Below, in pieces: positions 16,344 to 26,396 of a stretch of 53,187 nucleotides of DNA. Within the stretch, counting starts at the first letter, position 1. The number at the start of each line of letters is the position of its first letter. Both the position numbers and the translations under genes were made by a program. The DNA comes from Marinomonas sp. SBI8L (GTDB taxonomy: Bacteria; Pseudomonadota; Gammaproteobacteria; Pseudomonadales; Marinomonadaceae): NCBI RefSeq assembly GCF_001624705.1, contig NZ_JSEO01000022.1, positions 1 through 53,187 on the forward strand, given 5' to 3'. The notes below the pieces were generated by a model, which worked only from the letters and a program-made list of their open reading frames with translations, did no database searches and was not told where the DNA came from.

Positions 16344-18476
16344 TTAACCTTTTACATAGAATATACGTTCAGGGTAACCACTGATTGCCTGAGATGCTTT
16401 TAGCCCTGCAACCGCTGTGGATTCAACACAGCCAATATTTAGGAAGCCATTATCAACCCAATCACCGGTTAAATATAAGTTACTGAAAGCACTGCCATCT
16501 GGCGTGATTCTGTGCTTATTCGTTCCGGCAACGGATAACACATAACGCTCACTTGGGTTAATCGCTGCATGCCAAAACTGACCATCAAAACGTGCTTCTC
16601 CTTGTCTATCGTGAAGGTCAACCAGTTGTTCCCAATCTAAGCCTGCACCATTTGAGATGTTTGGCCAAATATAGCCAGTATTCTCGTTCAGCCATTTAAT
16701 CGCATTATTCTTAACTCTTAATGACTCTCTTTCAGGGAAGCCATGGTCTGAGAATGGTGGTATTGGGTCCGCATCTATAAAGTTATTACAGAAATAGGCA
16801 ATTGAGAAGGGGAGGTGATTTTGCGGCCAAGTCTCTTTATCTATGGTTTGGCTCATATCTGCCCATGTGTTGAAAGGGTCTTGATAGCCATCCATAACAA
16901 CACTGGCCATCTTCCAACCTGTTTGCTCTAGGTTTGGTTTCAGCCAAAGTTGCATTGCTTGGGTTTGAGAAGATTGAACCGTGCTAACCATCTTATTCCA
17001 TTGATCACTGGCTGTCATAAGCTCTGGGGTGATATAAGGTAGGGCACCAACAGAGATACCAAGAACAACTTTGTCAAAATCTTGGCCTAATGTGAGGGTT
17101 TTCGTTCCCACGCCTTGCCAAGTGCTCCAAGGTGACTCCAAATTAACGTGCATTTCCTTAAGTTCGTCACCTTGAACCAATTGATCATAATTTGGATTAG
17201 TTGGCCAGCAGTCGAGATCTTTCACTGTAATAAATGGGTAGTAGCCTGCGCCCGGATCTTTTAACGTAGCCTGAACTTGAATGTCAATATTGTCGATTTG
17301 TGTTTTATCAGAAGATAAGCCTAAATTGGTTACACGACTAAAAAATTCAAATTTCACGCCGCGCTTTTGCAATGCTTGGCATAAAGGAACAATAACTGTT
17401 TCTCCCATACCTGCCTGCATCTTCCAGAAAATAGCCCCTTTATATTGGCCACATGCAAGAAAGTAGGCATGTAACAAGGTGCCTGCTGAAACGTTACCGC
17501 CACATAAGGAGTTTTCCGTATTACCTTGTGGATAGGCAAGGTAAAGGTCATAAAAAGAACGTGTGATCGCTGAGCAAGTCACTCTTTCAGGTGCGCCGTT
17601 ATTGCTCATCCACTCTCTGAAATCAAGGTGATCAATGGCATCCCAGTTAAGCAATAAAAGAGGATTGGTGATGATGCCTTTTATGACGTAAAGGCCAAAT
17701 TCTACGGCAAGTAAGGTTTGCCTAATACTGGTGACTGTACCGAACGTTGGGCCAAACAGTTGTTCAAGTAAGGCAATCCCTCCAGCTAAAATACTCTCTA
17801 AAGTTTCCGTTATAGACTCAATTTTGTCTAAATCACCTTTTAGGGCTTCTTCTATGTGCTTATCAATACTTTCTAGGGAGCTAACAACATCAAGAATACC
17901 GTGGTGGAAAGGATTTAAATCACTGATAAAATCTTTCACCGAATCTAATGGGCTTTCTTCTGTTTTTGCATGGGGTTGTTGTAGTTCTTCATTGCTTTTT
18001 AGTTGAGAGATCAGCTCCTTAATTAACCAAGAAATCATACCTAGAGGTGTATCGACACTGTCTTCTTTAAAGTTAGCATCAACACCTGGTATTTGGTCAT
18101 TGGTCGGGAAGAAGATAGGCCAATCAACCCATTTTTCATCAATGTATTCTTGTACTGCTATAAAGCTATGGGGTTTAAAGGCGGTATCAAAACTAGCTAG
18201 AGGTGCTGTCGCAGGTCTTTCTAATTCCTCGTAGGCTGTACGCATCATTCTTATGGCGTTGTCATAAAAACCAAAGAAGATGTGTAATCCATGTTCTTCT
18301 ATACGATTGGCAACATCAGGGTTGCGACTACTGGCGCATTTTCCGCCTAAACGCCAACCTTCTTGATAAACCGTAATGTCATAATCATCTTGCCAATTTG
18401 GTTTGCTGGTAATGCCGTATACTGTTGTCAAAGAACCTATGCCACCACCTAACACTGCAATCTTTTGCTTACCCAT
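16344..18476 (-). CDS. FAD-dependent amine oxidase/phytoene desaturase-like oxidoreductase
   Basis: A 710-residue flavoprotein. The N-terminus is a dinucleotide-binding fold (IAVLGGGIGSLTTVYG) followed by the flavin-contact segment EGWRLGGKCASSRN and HGLHIFFGFYDNAIRM. The C-terminus has the closing FAD motif NLYLTGDWVDNGFLNIGC with ESTAVAGLKASQAI. These mark the superfamily of amine oxidases, carotenoid desaturases and hydroxysqualene dehydroxylases. It is about 200 residues longer than standard desaturases, with an inserted helical, charged segment near residues 150-270. It starts two bases after the ADC-like gene stops, with AGGAG inside that gene's end, so the two are translationally linked. 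No carotenoid synthesis genes are nearby; the substrate is unknown. Confidence 0.85.
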   Translation of the reverse strand: MGKQKIAVLGGGIGSLTTVYGITSKPNWQDDYDITVYQEGWRLGGKCASSRNPDVANRIEEHGLHIFFGFYDNAIRMMRTAYEELERPATAPLASFDTAFKPHSFIAVQEYIDEKWVDWPIFFPTNDQIPGVDANFKEDSVDTPLGMISWLIKELISQLKSNEELQQPHAKTEESPLDSVKDFISDLNPFHHGILDVVSSLESIDKHIEEALKGDLDKIESITETLESILAGGIALLEQLFGPTFGTVTSIRQTLLAVEFGLYVIKGIITNPLLLLNWDAIDHLDFREWMSNNGAPERVTCSAITRSFYDLYLAYPQGNTENSLCGGNVSAGTLLHAYFLACGQYKGAIFWKMQAGMGETVIVPLCQALQKRGVKFEFFSRVTNLGLSSDKTQIDNIDIQVQATLKDPGAGYYPFITVKDLDCWPTNPNYDQLVQGDELKEMHVNLESPWSTWQGVGTKTLTLGQDFDKVVLGISVGALPYITPELMTASDQWNKMVSTVQSSQTQAMQLWLKPNLEQTGWKMASVVMDGYQDPFNTWADMSQTIDKETWPQNHLPFSIAYFCNNFIDADPIPPFSDHGFPERESLRVKNNAIKWLNENTGYIWPNISNGAGLDWEQLVDLHDRQGEARFDGQFWHAAINPSERYVLSVAGTNKHRITPDGSAFSNLYLTGDWVDNGFLNIGCVESTAVAGLKASQAISGYPERIFYVKG

Positions 18477-18478
18477 TG

Positions 18479-19462
18479 TTATGCTCCTAGCTGAAGAGTG
18501 AAATCAATATCTACCCAAAAACCTTTTGTTTCCATTACATAGCTGCCATCTGATTGTTGTGTTGCCATCAGGCCAAATTGCTCAACAATCGGGTGACTTT
18601 CAACTGGAAAAATCTGTAGTTGAAATTTAGTTATCGAAGGAGGAAGTAACTGCCAGTAGAGTCCGCCACCGTTTATTGAATCTAAGGTGAAAGGAGCGTG
18701 AGCTATCTTTTGAAAGCAGGCAATTGAACCATCTTGAATTGACGGAAATTGCTTTAAAAAGACACAAGGCAGATTGACCTTTAAGAAGTCTTCAAAGGAT
18801 ATTGTGTGCTGAGAATCAGAGACTTTAAAAGGCTGATCGAAGAGGTGCTTACCCAGCTCGCTTGAAAACAGGCTATGGTCGATTAGTGATTCTGTATCAT
18901 GCTTGTGATGTGAACCACTTAAAGTAAATAAGGGATTAAATTGTCCTTTTGTTTGAGCCGATAGGGTTTTGAAGGAATAGGGTAAAGCAGTAAAACTTGG
19001 CTGTTTTACATCAAATTCGCCCGTGTCGTTTAAAAATTGGAACTGGGCCTGCTGTTTTTCAAAGCCGTACATTTCTCGACCTGAAGCAATCGCTGTTCCA
19101 TTGTCTAGTAGCAACAAGGGTAAAAATAACCCAGGTTCTAATGTCTTGGTATCAAATGCTGGAATCCAAAATGAACATTCTGGATAAGCAATAGTGCCGT
19201 AAGGGGTGCCTGATTGGTCACTGGCAACAAAGCTCATATCAGCCATTATCATCAACAATACACTCTTATTGTTAATGGATAAGGTTTTATAGTTATGTTC
19301 GCCGTTAGATACCTGATTGATATTGGTATCCAGTTGGTTTTGCAAAGCTTCATCTTCACATTCTAAGAAAAAAATGGATAGCTTGGCGCCATTAAACTGG
19401 AAGGGGGATTGAGCGATAGGTAAACCTAAAGAAGTCGGAATAAAACTTGGTGCGTTTTCCAT
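18479..19462 (-). CDS. Acetoacetate decarboxylase-like protein
   Basis: A 327-residue protein with the ADC-fold core signature AIASGREMYGFEKQQAQF (about residues 125-142). Aligned by eye with Clostridium acetobutylicum ADC (AVGREL..YPKK), the Schiff-base lysine corresponds to K136 here, while the neighbouring lysine that tunes its pKa is Q137 and the preceding proline is glutamate. ADC-superfamily proteins with such changes act as aldolase-dehydratases or other Schiff-base enzymes, so decarboxylation is not assured. It is first in a two-gene unit with the FAD oxidoreductase, two bases apart, implying consecutive steps or a complex. CAGGAG precedes the ATG. Confidence 0.75.
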   Translation of the reverse strand: MENAPSFIPTSLGLPIAQSPFQFNGAKLSIFFLECEDEALQNQLDTNINQVSNGEHNYKTLSINNKSVLLMIMADMSFVASDQSGTPYGTIAYPECSFWIPAFDTKTLEPGLFLPLLLLDNGTAIASGREMYGFEKQQAQFQFLNDTGEFDVKQPSFTALPYSFKTLSAQTKGQFNPLFTLSGSHHKHDTESLIDHSLFSSELGKHLFDQPFKVSDSQHTISFEDFLKVNLPCVFLKQFPSIQDGSIACFQKIAHAPFTLDSINGGGLYWQLLPPSITKFQLQIFPVESHPIVEQFGLMATQQSDGSYVMETKGFWVDIDFTLQLGA

Positions 19463-19799
19463 CTATTCAGTGCTCCTGCATTAAAAATTGATTAACTCAT
19501 TGATAGGAAGCCTTGAATCAATTCACCACTTCCTTGGGTATAATTTGCTTTTTAACTAAATTAGTTATCGCAGATATTGAGTGAAAATTGAACCAATATT
19601 TCAAAAATATAAATTTCGTGCAGTAAAAAAGCAGCCGTGAGAGAGTTTTATATTGTTTGTATTCTGGGGAGGACGTGCGAAGCTTCCTAGGCTTAGTATC
19701 TAGAAAAGCGGTGAAATCACATTGAAAATGCTATTTCTACCGCTAAATCGGTGGCTGTTTAAAAGAGGCTAAAAGAAGCTGATTTAGGATGAAGTGCTT
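19463..19799. other. 337-base gap without a gene
   Basis: This stretch lies between the end of the Nudix gene and the start of the ADC-like gene, both on the minus strand. It must hold the promoter of the ADC-like/FAD unit. I see only a short hairpin, ACCG with CGGT at 19739-19752, and no convincing terminator, open frame or known RNA. Confidence 0.5.
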
Positions 19800-20564
19800 T
19801 TATAAGGAGCTAAAAAAAGTTTCTAACTTGGGGTGACGATCGCCTTCTTTATTGACATCTAGATATTCAAGTCCGGTTTTATTTGCTAATTGTTTAACCA
19901 TGTATCGGTTAAACGCGTGATGGGTCTCATCTTGAATATAATCTTCTATTCGCACCCATTTTGCGTCTTCAATTTCATGTGTATCTTGAATATCAATGTC
20001 TTCTGTTAACGGCTTAAGTTTACAAATGAAGTACATGTTTGATTTTCCAAAGCGATAAGGGTGCTTAGTGGTTAAGCCTAGAACACTGGTGAATTTAGCT
20101 TTAACGCCAGTTTCTTCATATACCTCTCTAACAATGGCTTCAGAAATTTTCTCAGTCAGTTCCACATGGCCACCCGGTAATTTATAGGCAGATCCTTTTT
20201 CAATACGTTCTTTAATGACTAAGACTTCTTGTTTGTCATTAATGACAATGGCACCTGCACCTATGGTATAGCTGGGTATAAAGGGAACATATACCTGCTC
20301 TTTTAGGGTTAAGGTGAGGGTGATTTCATCCGTTAAACAGTTATGAAATTCGAATCCTAATTCAGTAGTGACAGGTATATAAGCTGCATGACTGAGAGGA
20401 ATACTTACCCAAATAAGCTGTCTTGAATCTGCCTGTGCTTGTTCGATGAGGTTCGTGAGTGCCGTTTTAAAACCTTGGGTAGAGGAAACCGTATTCAAAG
20501 TGTTAATGGTAATACCGTTAAAATCATCATATTGGTATTCAAAGTAAGGCGTTATTAGAGACAA
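19800..20564 (-). CDS. Nudix hydrolase with N-terminal NUDT6-like domain
   Basis: A 254-residue protein. Residues 100-230 are the Nudix domain with a complete Nudix box from G132 to V154 (GHVELTEK, REVYEETGV), predicted to bind divalent metal and cleave a nucleoside-diphosphate-linked substrate. The first 95 residues form a separate domain with LIWVSIPLSHAAYIPVTTEL and GFEFHNC, the pattern found before the Nudix domain in NUDT6 and plant NUDX proteins. Translation must start at TTG (20562-20564), six bases after GAGG, since there is no in-frame ATG before the Nudix domain. It is divergent from the M32 peptidase gene. Substrate not predictable. Confidence 0.88.
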   Translation of the reverse strand: MSLITPYFEYQYDDFNGITINTLNTVSSTQGFKTALTNLIEQAQADSRQLIWVSIPLSHAAYIPVTTELGFEFHNCLTDEITLTLTLKEQVYVPFIPSYTIGAGAIVINDKQEVLVIKERIEKGSAYKLPGGHVELTEKISEAIVREVYEETGVKAKFTSVLGLTTKHPYRFGKSNMYFICKLKPLTEDIDIQDTHEIEDAKWVRIEDYIQDETHHAFNRYMVKQLANKTGLEYLDVNKEGDRHPKLETFFSSL

Positions 20565-20843
20565 GGTTAACCTCGCGCAATGGCAAAATAGAATCGGGAA
20601 TAAAGGGCCAAAGATACTTTAATTATAAAAACATAAAGTATCCGTATATCCATGTTTTTTCTGATCTTCTTTAGATTTTATAAAGAATTTTTATAGTGCA
20701 TACGTTTTTCGTATGAGTCCAGTCTGAAATTCGATTGCGCCACTTATTTGCTTTGTTTTAATCTTGGCGCAAGCATTAACAATTCTTATTTGCTTGTTTT
20801 AATACGTTTAGCAAATCACTCCCACATCAAAATAGGAAAGCTC

Positions 20844-22325
20844 ATGAAGCATTATCAGTTTTTAGTGAAAGAGTTTACTCGTCTACATCATTTTAATCAT
20901 TTGAGTTCTATCACAGGCTGGGATGCGGCGGCTATGATGCCCGAAAATGGTAATCAAGCTAGGGCTAATGCAATGGCTGAATTATCACTACTCACCCATA
21001 ACATTCTGGTTAACCCTGCTCTAAAAGACGCTTTCGAACAAGTTGATGAATCAAGCTTAAGCTTTGAAGAAAAGGCGTCTTTACGTGAAATGAAAGCCAC
21101 ATGGCAAGCTGAAAACTGTTTACCTGCTGATCTAGTCGAAAAAAAATCATTAGCAGGTGCTAAATGCGAACATGCTTGGCGAACACAAAGAAAAGAAGCT
21201 GACTGGGATGGCTTTGCAGAAAACCTGAAACCAGTGCTTGAGCTTACTCGTGAAGAAGCGGCTCTTAGGTCAGAAGCAACAGGCCTATCGAAATATGATG
21301 CTTTGCTTGATCTCTATGAGCCTGGCATGAGCAAAGTAAAACTTGATGAAATTTTTAACCAAGTTAAATCTTGGTTACCTGAATTAACTCGTGCAGTTAT
21401 CGAAAAGCAAAATGCTAAAACCTTAGTAACACCTGCTGGCCCTTTTAGTGAAGCCTCTCAGAAAGCCTTAGGTCTAGACATTATGTCTTTATTAAAGTTT
21501 GACTTTACCCGTGGCAGGTTAGATGTAAGCTCTCATCCGTTTTGTGGTGGTGTACCCGAAGATGTGCGCATTACAACTCGTTATAGTGAAGAAGACTTTA
21601 CCCAATCTTTGATGGGGATTATTCATGAGACGGGTCACGCAAAATATGAGCAAGGTTTACCTAGAGATTGGGTTCATTTACCTGTTGGTGAAGCGCGTTC
21701 TATGGGGATACATGAAAGTCAGTCACTTTTTATGGAAATGCAAATAGCGCGTAGTAAAGCCTTTTTAGGTTATGTTCACCCTCAAATTCAGTCACACCTA
21801 GGTACAGGTGAGGGTATGGATCTTGAAAACCTAGAAACCTTATATCACTGGGTTAAGGCAGATTATATTCGTGTAGATGCTGATGAAGTGACATACCCAG
21901 CCCACGTCATTTTAAGATATGAGATTGAGAGAGACTTAGTAGAAGGTCTGATTGAGGTTGATGACATTCCTGCTCTGTGGAACCAAAAAATGCAGGAATA
22001 TCTTGGGGTATCTACGGAGGGCGAATTAACCGATGGTTGTATGCAAGATATCCATTGGACCGATGGCTCTTTTGGTTATTTCCCAAGCTATACCTTAGGT
22101 GCTATGTACGCGGCACAGTTTATGGCAAGTATCCGTAAAGAAATGGATGTTGATGCCTTGATTGCTAAGGGAGAGATTAGCCCAATACAAGATTGGCTAG
22201 AAAAAAACATCTGGTCGCAAGCAAGTTTCTATAGCACAGATGAGCTTGTGATAAGAGCAACAGGCGAGAGCCTAAACCCAGAATACTTTAGAGAGCACCT
22301 TGTCTCTCGTTATTTGGCTGACTAA
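20844..22325 (+). CDS. M32-family metallocarboxypeptidase
   Basis: A 493-residue enzyme of the Taq/Pfu carboxypeptidase family, which removes C-terminal residues from peptides using one metal ion in the cytoplasm. The zinc site is H261-E262-x-x-H265 (IHETGHAKYEQG) with the third ligand E291 in IHESQSLFMEMQ. The N-terminal WDAAAMMPENGNQARANAMA and the later TDGSFGYFPSYTLGAMYAAQ are family signatures. The start at 20844 follows AGGAAAG; the frame extends 32 codons upstream without similarity or a ribosome site. Followed by a dipeptidase gene 73 bases on, suggesting a peptide-salvage pair. Confidence 0.95.
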   Translation: MKHYQFLVKEFTRLHHFNHLSSITGWDAAAMMPENGNQARANAMAELSLLTHNILVNPALKDAFEQVDESSLSFEEKASLREMKATWQAENCLPADLVEKKSLAGAKCEHAWRTQRKEADWDGFAENLKPVLELTREEAALRSEATGLSKYDALLDLYEPGMSKVKLDEIFNQVKSWLPELTRAVIEKQNAKTLVTPAGPFSEASQKALGLDIMSLLKFDFTRGRLDVSSHPFCGGVPEDVRITTRYSEEDFTQSLMGIIHETGHAKYEQGLPRDWVHLPVGEARSMGIHESQSLFMEMQIARSKAFLGYVHPQIQSHLGTGEGMDLENLETLYHWVKADYIRVDADEVTYPAHVILRYEIERDLVEGLIEVDDIPALWNQKMQEYLGVSTEGELTDGCMQDIHWTDGSFGYFPSYTLGAMYAAQFMASIRKEMDVDALIAKGEISPIQDWLEKNIWSQASFYSTDELVIRATGESLNPEYFREHLVSRYLAD

Positions 22326-22398
22326 AGACGCTTGTTTATATACAAATAACCTGAAAAGTTATCGACCAATTTATTTACTTAATAAGAAGAATTAAATA

Positions 22399-23871
22399 AT
22401 GAATCAATATTTAGAAGAATTAGAACCAAAAATTGTTTGGAAACACTTTCGTACATTATGCGATACACCAAGACCTTCATTTCACGAAGCGCAGTTGCGT
22501 AATAATTTAATCGAATGGTCCCATGCAAGAGGGTTAGAAACTTATGTTGACCCTTGTGGTAACTTAATTATCCGTAAAAATGCGAGCCCAGGCATGGAAG
22601 GTAAGGCGACAGTTGTCTTGCAAGGACATCTGGATATGGTGGCGCAAAAGAATGCAGGGGTTGAGCATGACTTCGTTAAAGATCCAATAGCAACTCACAT
22701 TGTAGAGGGTTGGGTAACAGCAAAAAATACTACCTTAGGTGCAGATAACGGTATTGGTGTTGCTGCTGCCTTAGCTGTTCTAGAAGCCAATGATATTCAG
22801 CATGGACCAATCGAAGCACTATTTACCATAGAAGAAGAGACGAGTTTAAGAGGGGCATTAGAATTAGAAGAAGGGATTCTAGAAGGTCGCCTTTTGTTAA
22901 ACCTTGACTCTGAAGACAGAGGCGATGTGTATATCGGCTGTGCTGGTGGCGTTGATATTAATATTGATCAAACCTTTAATGCACAAGCTACTAGCTCTGA
23001 TGATCATGCGTTTGAGTTGAGTGTGAAAGGCCTTAAGGGTGGCCACTCAGGTCTGGATATCCATAAGGGCAGAGCCAGCGCAAACGTATTGCTTAGCAAG
23101 TTGCTTGTTAAACTGAATGATGCCAATTTGATTTCTATTGCAGGTTTTAATGGTGGCACATTGCGTAATGCCATTGCCCGTGAAGCCGTTGCGAGTGTTT
23201 GTGTTGCACCTGATAATGTCGAGCAAGTAAAAGCATTAGTTAAGCAGGTAGAGCAGCAAATGCAGCTTGAGTTTGCTGCTATTGAAACTAAGTTAAATTT
23301 AAATTTGGTTGAAATTGAGACGCCTAAGTTTGTGATGAATCAAGCTGAGCAGAAAGCCATTATCAACGCGCTTATTTCTGCCCCTCACGGGGTTAATAGA
23401 ATGAGTACCGAGCTTGAAGGTGTAACAGAAACTTCCTGTAACTTTGGAGTAATAGACCTGAAATTAGAACAAGATAAGTTTGCTTTTAGTGCTTGCTTGC
23501 TTGTCCGTTCTCTAATTGATGAGGCTGTTTTTGATCTGGCCCGTGTTGCTCAAGCTGTATTTGAACAAATTGGTGCGAATGTAAGCCTAGAAAATGATTA
23601 CCCTGGTTGGAGGCCTGATCCAAGTGCTGGGCTTTTAGCTCATTTCCTTCAGGTTCATAAAGATATTATGGGCTATGAAGCAAATGTAAAAGTGATACAT
23701 GCAGGTTTAGAGTGCGGCATTATTGGCGCGAAATATCAGGGAATGGAAATGGTATCTTTTGGGCCTAACATTCGTGGCGCTCACTCTCCTGATGAACGCC
23801 TTGAGATAGACTCTGTTAATGACTTTTGGCGTTTACTTGTTAGCGTTTTGGCACAAGTGCCTAATAAGTAA
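22399..23871 (+). CDS. pepD: Aminoacyl-histidine dipeptidase PepD (M20)
   Basis: A 490-residue M20C dipeptidase that hydrolyses Xaa-His and related dipeptides with two zinc ions. Expected ligands and catalytic residues are visible: H77 and D79 in VLQGHLDMV, D116 in LGADNGIG, E146/E147 in TIEEETSLRGA, D170 in LNLDSED, and the C-terminal His in RGAHSPDERLEID. The lid domain begins near KGLKGGHSGLDIH. Length matches Escherichia coli PepD (485). Probably co-transcribed with the M32 peptidase; a strong terminator follows at 23900. Confidence 0.95.
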   Translation: MNQYLEELEPKIVWKHFRTLCDTPRPSFHEAQLRNNLIEWSHARGLETYVDPCGNLIIRKNASPGMEGKATVVLQGHLDMVAQKNAGVEHDFVKDPIATHIVEGWVTAKNTTLGADNGIGVAAALAVLEANDIQHGPIEALFTIEEETSLRGALELEEGILEGRLLLNLDSEDRGDVYIGCAGGVDINIDQTFNAQATSSDDHAFELSVKGLKGGHSGLDIHKGRASANVLLSKLLVKLNDANLISIAGFNGGTLRNAIAREAVASVCVAPDNVEQVKALVKQVEQQMQLEFAAIETKLNLNLVEIETPKFVMNQAEQKAIINALISAPHGVNRMSTELEGVTETSCNFGVIDLKLEQDKFAFSACLLVRSLIDEAVFDLARVAQAVFEQIGANVSLENDYPGWRPDPSAGLLAHFLQVHKDIMGYEANVKVIHAGLECGIIGAKYQGMEMVSFGPNIRGAHSPDERLEIDSVNDFWRLLVSVLAQVPNK

Positions 23872-23899
23872 CGGCTATTTAATCGAATTAGCGGGTTCT

Positions 23900-23930
23900 A
23901 AGGCCTAAGTACATTGCTTAGGCCTTTTTT
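23900..23930 (+). terminator. Intrinsic terminator after pepD
   Basis: AAGGCCTAAG and CTTAGGCCTT form a perfect 10-bp stem with a 7-base loop, followed by T6. Confidence 0.9.
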
Positions 23931-24149
23931 ATGTGACTTTTTATTTTTTAGCTATCTCAATGAGATAGGTTTTCAAGTCTATATTTTTTACACAATTCAC
24001 TGCAAAACACTTATTTCCCTCGCATAAATACAACAATTCGACACATTACAGCCAAAGTTGGGCTGCTAAAGTTGATATTTTAGAAGAGCGATAAGCTCAG
24101 TTTATAACTTAGTATTAATCATTCTTAGATTCTTACGAGGGGGTAAAAT

Positions 24150-24896
24150 ATGTTACAAGGCTCGGCCCAGCCCCTTTTATTTGGTGGGATAGCTGGCTGT
24201 ATTATTGCCTATTTAGTTGAGGTTTGGTTATTACCAGAATATGCCTCTAACTTATCTTTAATTATCTTTGTATTGGTAACTAGCCTAGTTATTCTTTTAG
24301 CTATGTTTGTTTCTAGACTTTGGCAAGATAGGGAAATAGAGCAGAAAGTCAGGTCGGTACTACCGAACCTTAGCCATTCAAACTCAAGTTTATTTGTTTA
24401 TATGCAAAGTTTAATTGCTGCCTATAAAGCCTCTCATACAGAGTTGAGAAAGTATCAAAAAATTATTGAGCAACAAAAGAATCAAGAGCAAGAAACAGAA
24501 GGCATTTTAAATGCAGTATTAGGTGGATTAGATGCTCCGCTGATTATTCTTGATCAAGATGCAAAAATTATCGAATTTAACGCAGAAGCAGAGCGTTTGT
24601 TTGGCTATGACAAAAGCTTCGCGTTAGAAAAAAGCCCTGTTGAGCTACCTTTGCTTGATGTATTAACCAATATTTATGAGAAAGGTTGGAATACAGAAAT
24701 TACGGCTAATGGCCCAAACTTACTAAAGCGGCCCATTAAAACCTTAGGCCAAAACAGGCGCGGAATGAAAATAAGCTGTAGTACAACCATTCAGCAATTA
24801 GAGAACAAAAACTCTCGGTTATTTGTTGTTCGTGTGAGTTCCTCTGTGGTGAATGCGGCAGACTTTGGTGGCCCTCAATCATCCGCTATGAATTAG
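24150..24896 (+). CDS. Membrane-anchored PAS-domain protein without output domain
   Basis: A 248-residue protein. Two membrane helices (about 8-28 and 34-55) are followed by a coiled coil (about 88-122, LRKYQKIIEQQKNQEQE) and a single PAS domain (about 118-235: GLDAPLIILDQDAKIIEFNA, AERLFGYDKS). There is no kinase, cyclase, methyl-accepting or DNA-binding domain after the PAS, so it must work through a partner. GAGGGGG lies before the ATG. The next gene, sbcD, starts 243 bases away; no terminator is seen between, but a functional link is only positional. The PAS ligand is unknown. Confidence 0.8.
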   Translation: MLQGSAQPLLFGGIAGCIIAYLVEVWLLPEYASNLSLIIFVLVTSLVILLAMFVSRLWQDREIEQKVRSVLPNLSHSNSSLFVYMQSLIAAYKASHTELRKYQKIIEQQKNQEQETEGILNAVLGGLDAPLIILDQDAKIIEFNAEAERLFGYDKSFALEKSPVELPLLDVLTNIYEKGWNTEITANGPNLLKRPIKTLGQNRRGMKISCSTTIQQLENKNSRLFVVRVSSSVVNAADFGGPQSSAMN

Positions 24897-25139
24897 TCTT
24901 TATATTTAAGGCATTTTATCCGCAAGCAGAGACGTAAAGGCATATTCGCCGCTTCTCTAACTGCATTTCTTGAATGAGTCATTCATCTTCACTCTTTTTA
25001 TCCTAAATCAAAGCTTTGCTCATTAAGGCTGTTTAATTGCTGAGATAGCATACTGGTTTTTATCACTTTTTTTATTTTATGCTGCAATAAGCTCTGCTAT
25101 TCGTTACTCTGCACCTTCCACTAAACATGCGATAGCTTG

Positions 25140-26396
25140 ATGAAAATTCTACATACATCTGACTGGCATCTTGGTCAGTTCTTTATGGGTAAAAGTCGAA
25201 AAAATGAGCATAGTGCACTTATCAATTGGTTATTTGAGTGTGTCGAAGAACAAAACATAGATGTTGTTCTTATTGCTGGGGATATTTTTGATACGGGATC
25301 GCCTCCAAGTTATGCTCGAGAGCTCTATAATCAGTTAGTTTTAGGCTTACATAAGCGTGAGTGTCAGCTTGTCATTGTTGCTGGCAATCATGACTCTGTG
25401 AGTATGCTTAACGAGTCAAAAACCTTACTGGCAGAGCTAACAACTTATGTTGTTGCAGCGGCTGACCCACAACAGCCAGATGAACACGTTATCAAGCTGT
25501 ACAAAAAAGGCAGTTCAGATGTCGCTGCGTTAATGTGTGCTGTGCCTTATATTCGCCCTCGTGATATTTTTCAGAGTGAAGCTGGCCTTGATGAGCGTCG
25601 TAAACAAGGTTTATTAGCAGAACAAATTAAAGATTTTTATCAAGATGTGTATCAAGCCGCGCAAGCTCAGTCTCAAATGTTAGGGGGAGTGCCGATATTG
25701 GGCTCTGGCCATCTAACGACACTTGGGGCAAGTATTTCTGAATCTGTACGTGAAATTTATGTGGGCACATTAGAATCCTTTCCGATGGATTATTTTCCTC
25801 CGTTTTCCTATTTGGCGTTAGGTCATATACATAGACCACAAAAAGTATCCGGTCTTGACCATGTCCGCTATTCGGGTTCACCTATCGCATTAAGTTTTGA
25901 TGAGTTGGCACGTAATAAAAGTATGGTGCTGGTGGATTATTCGCAGAGTCATACAGAACCTGTGATACAGACTTTAGAAATTCCAAGTTTTCAGGCTCTT
26001 TTTAGTACGAATGGTGAGCTTAGTCAGGTGGTATCTGAATTAAAACAGGCTCATGCCAATTTAGATCAGTCTCAAGGAGAAATGCCAACTTTGTGGGCGG
26101 AAGTGACTTTAGTGTCAGATGAATATGTATCTGACTTATATCGACAGCTGCAAATGGCATTAGAAGGTTTGGAGATCGAGTTATTAAGAGTTAAGCGACA
26201 GTTAAAAACCCAGGTGCAATCTATGCCACAGGGTAGTAAAGAAAACTTGGCAGAACTGTCCGTGACTGAAGTGTTTGAACTTTGTGTAGACAGTGCTGGA
26301 ATAGACGAAGATAAAGTCCAACTAACTCATTTATTTAAGCAGCAATATCAAGCCATGCTTGCTTCTCAAGAGGCGTTAGAAGATGAAAATCTGTAG
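25140..26396 (+). CDS. sbcD: Exonuclease SbcD (Mre11-like nuclease subunit)
   Basis: A 418-residue Mre11-type phosphoesterase that with SbcC opens hairpins and trims double-strand DNA ends. Metal-binding motifs are in order: HTSDWHLGQ (residues 5-13), [23 protein letters not shown] and LGHIHRPQ. I start at the ATG at 25140; a TTG directly precedes it, and neither has a good ribosome site. Its last 14 bases overlap sbcC, the usual coupling. Confidence 0.96.
   Translation: MKILHTSDWHLGQFFMGKSRKNEHSALINWLFECVEEQNIDVVLIAGDIFDTGSPPSYARELYNQLVLGLHKRECQLVIVAGNHDSVSMLNESKTLLAELTTYVVAAADPQQPDEHVIKLYKKGSSDVAALMCAVPYIRPRDIFQSEAGLDERRKQGLLAEQIKDFYQDVYQAAQAQSQMLGGVPILGSGHLTTLGASISESVREIYVGTLESFPMDYFPPFSYLALGHIHRPQKVSGLDHVRYSGSPIALSFDELARNKSMVLVDYSQSHTEPVIQTLEIPSFQALFSTNGELSQVVSELKQAHANLDQSQGEMPTLWAEVTLVSDEYVSDLYRQLQMALEGLEIELLRVKRQLKTQVQSMPQGSKENLAELSVTEVFELCVDSAGIDEDKVQLTHLFKQQYQAMLASQEALEDENL

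Noticed and set aside
20699-20715. Hairpin CATACG-TTTTT-CGTATG in the gap before the M32 peptidase gene
   Set aside because: Only six base pairs and no clear link to a promoter or terminator.
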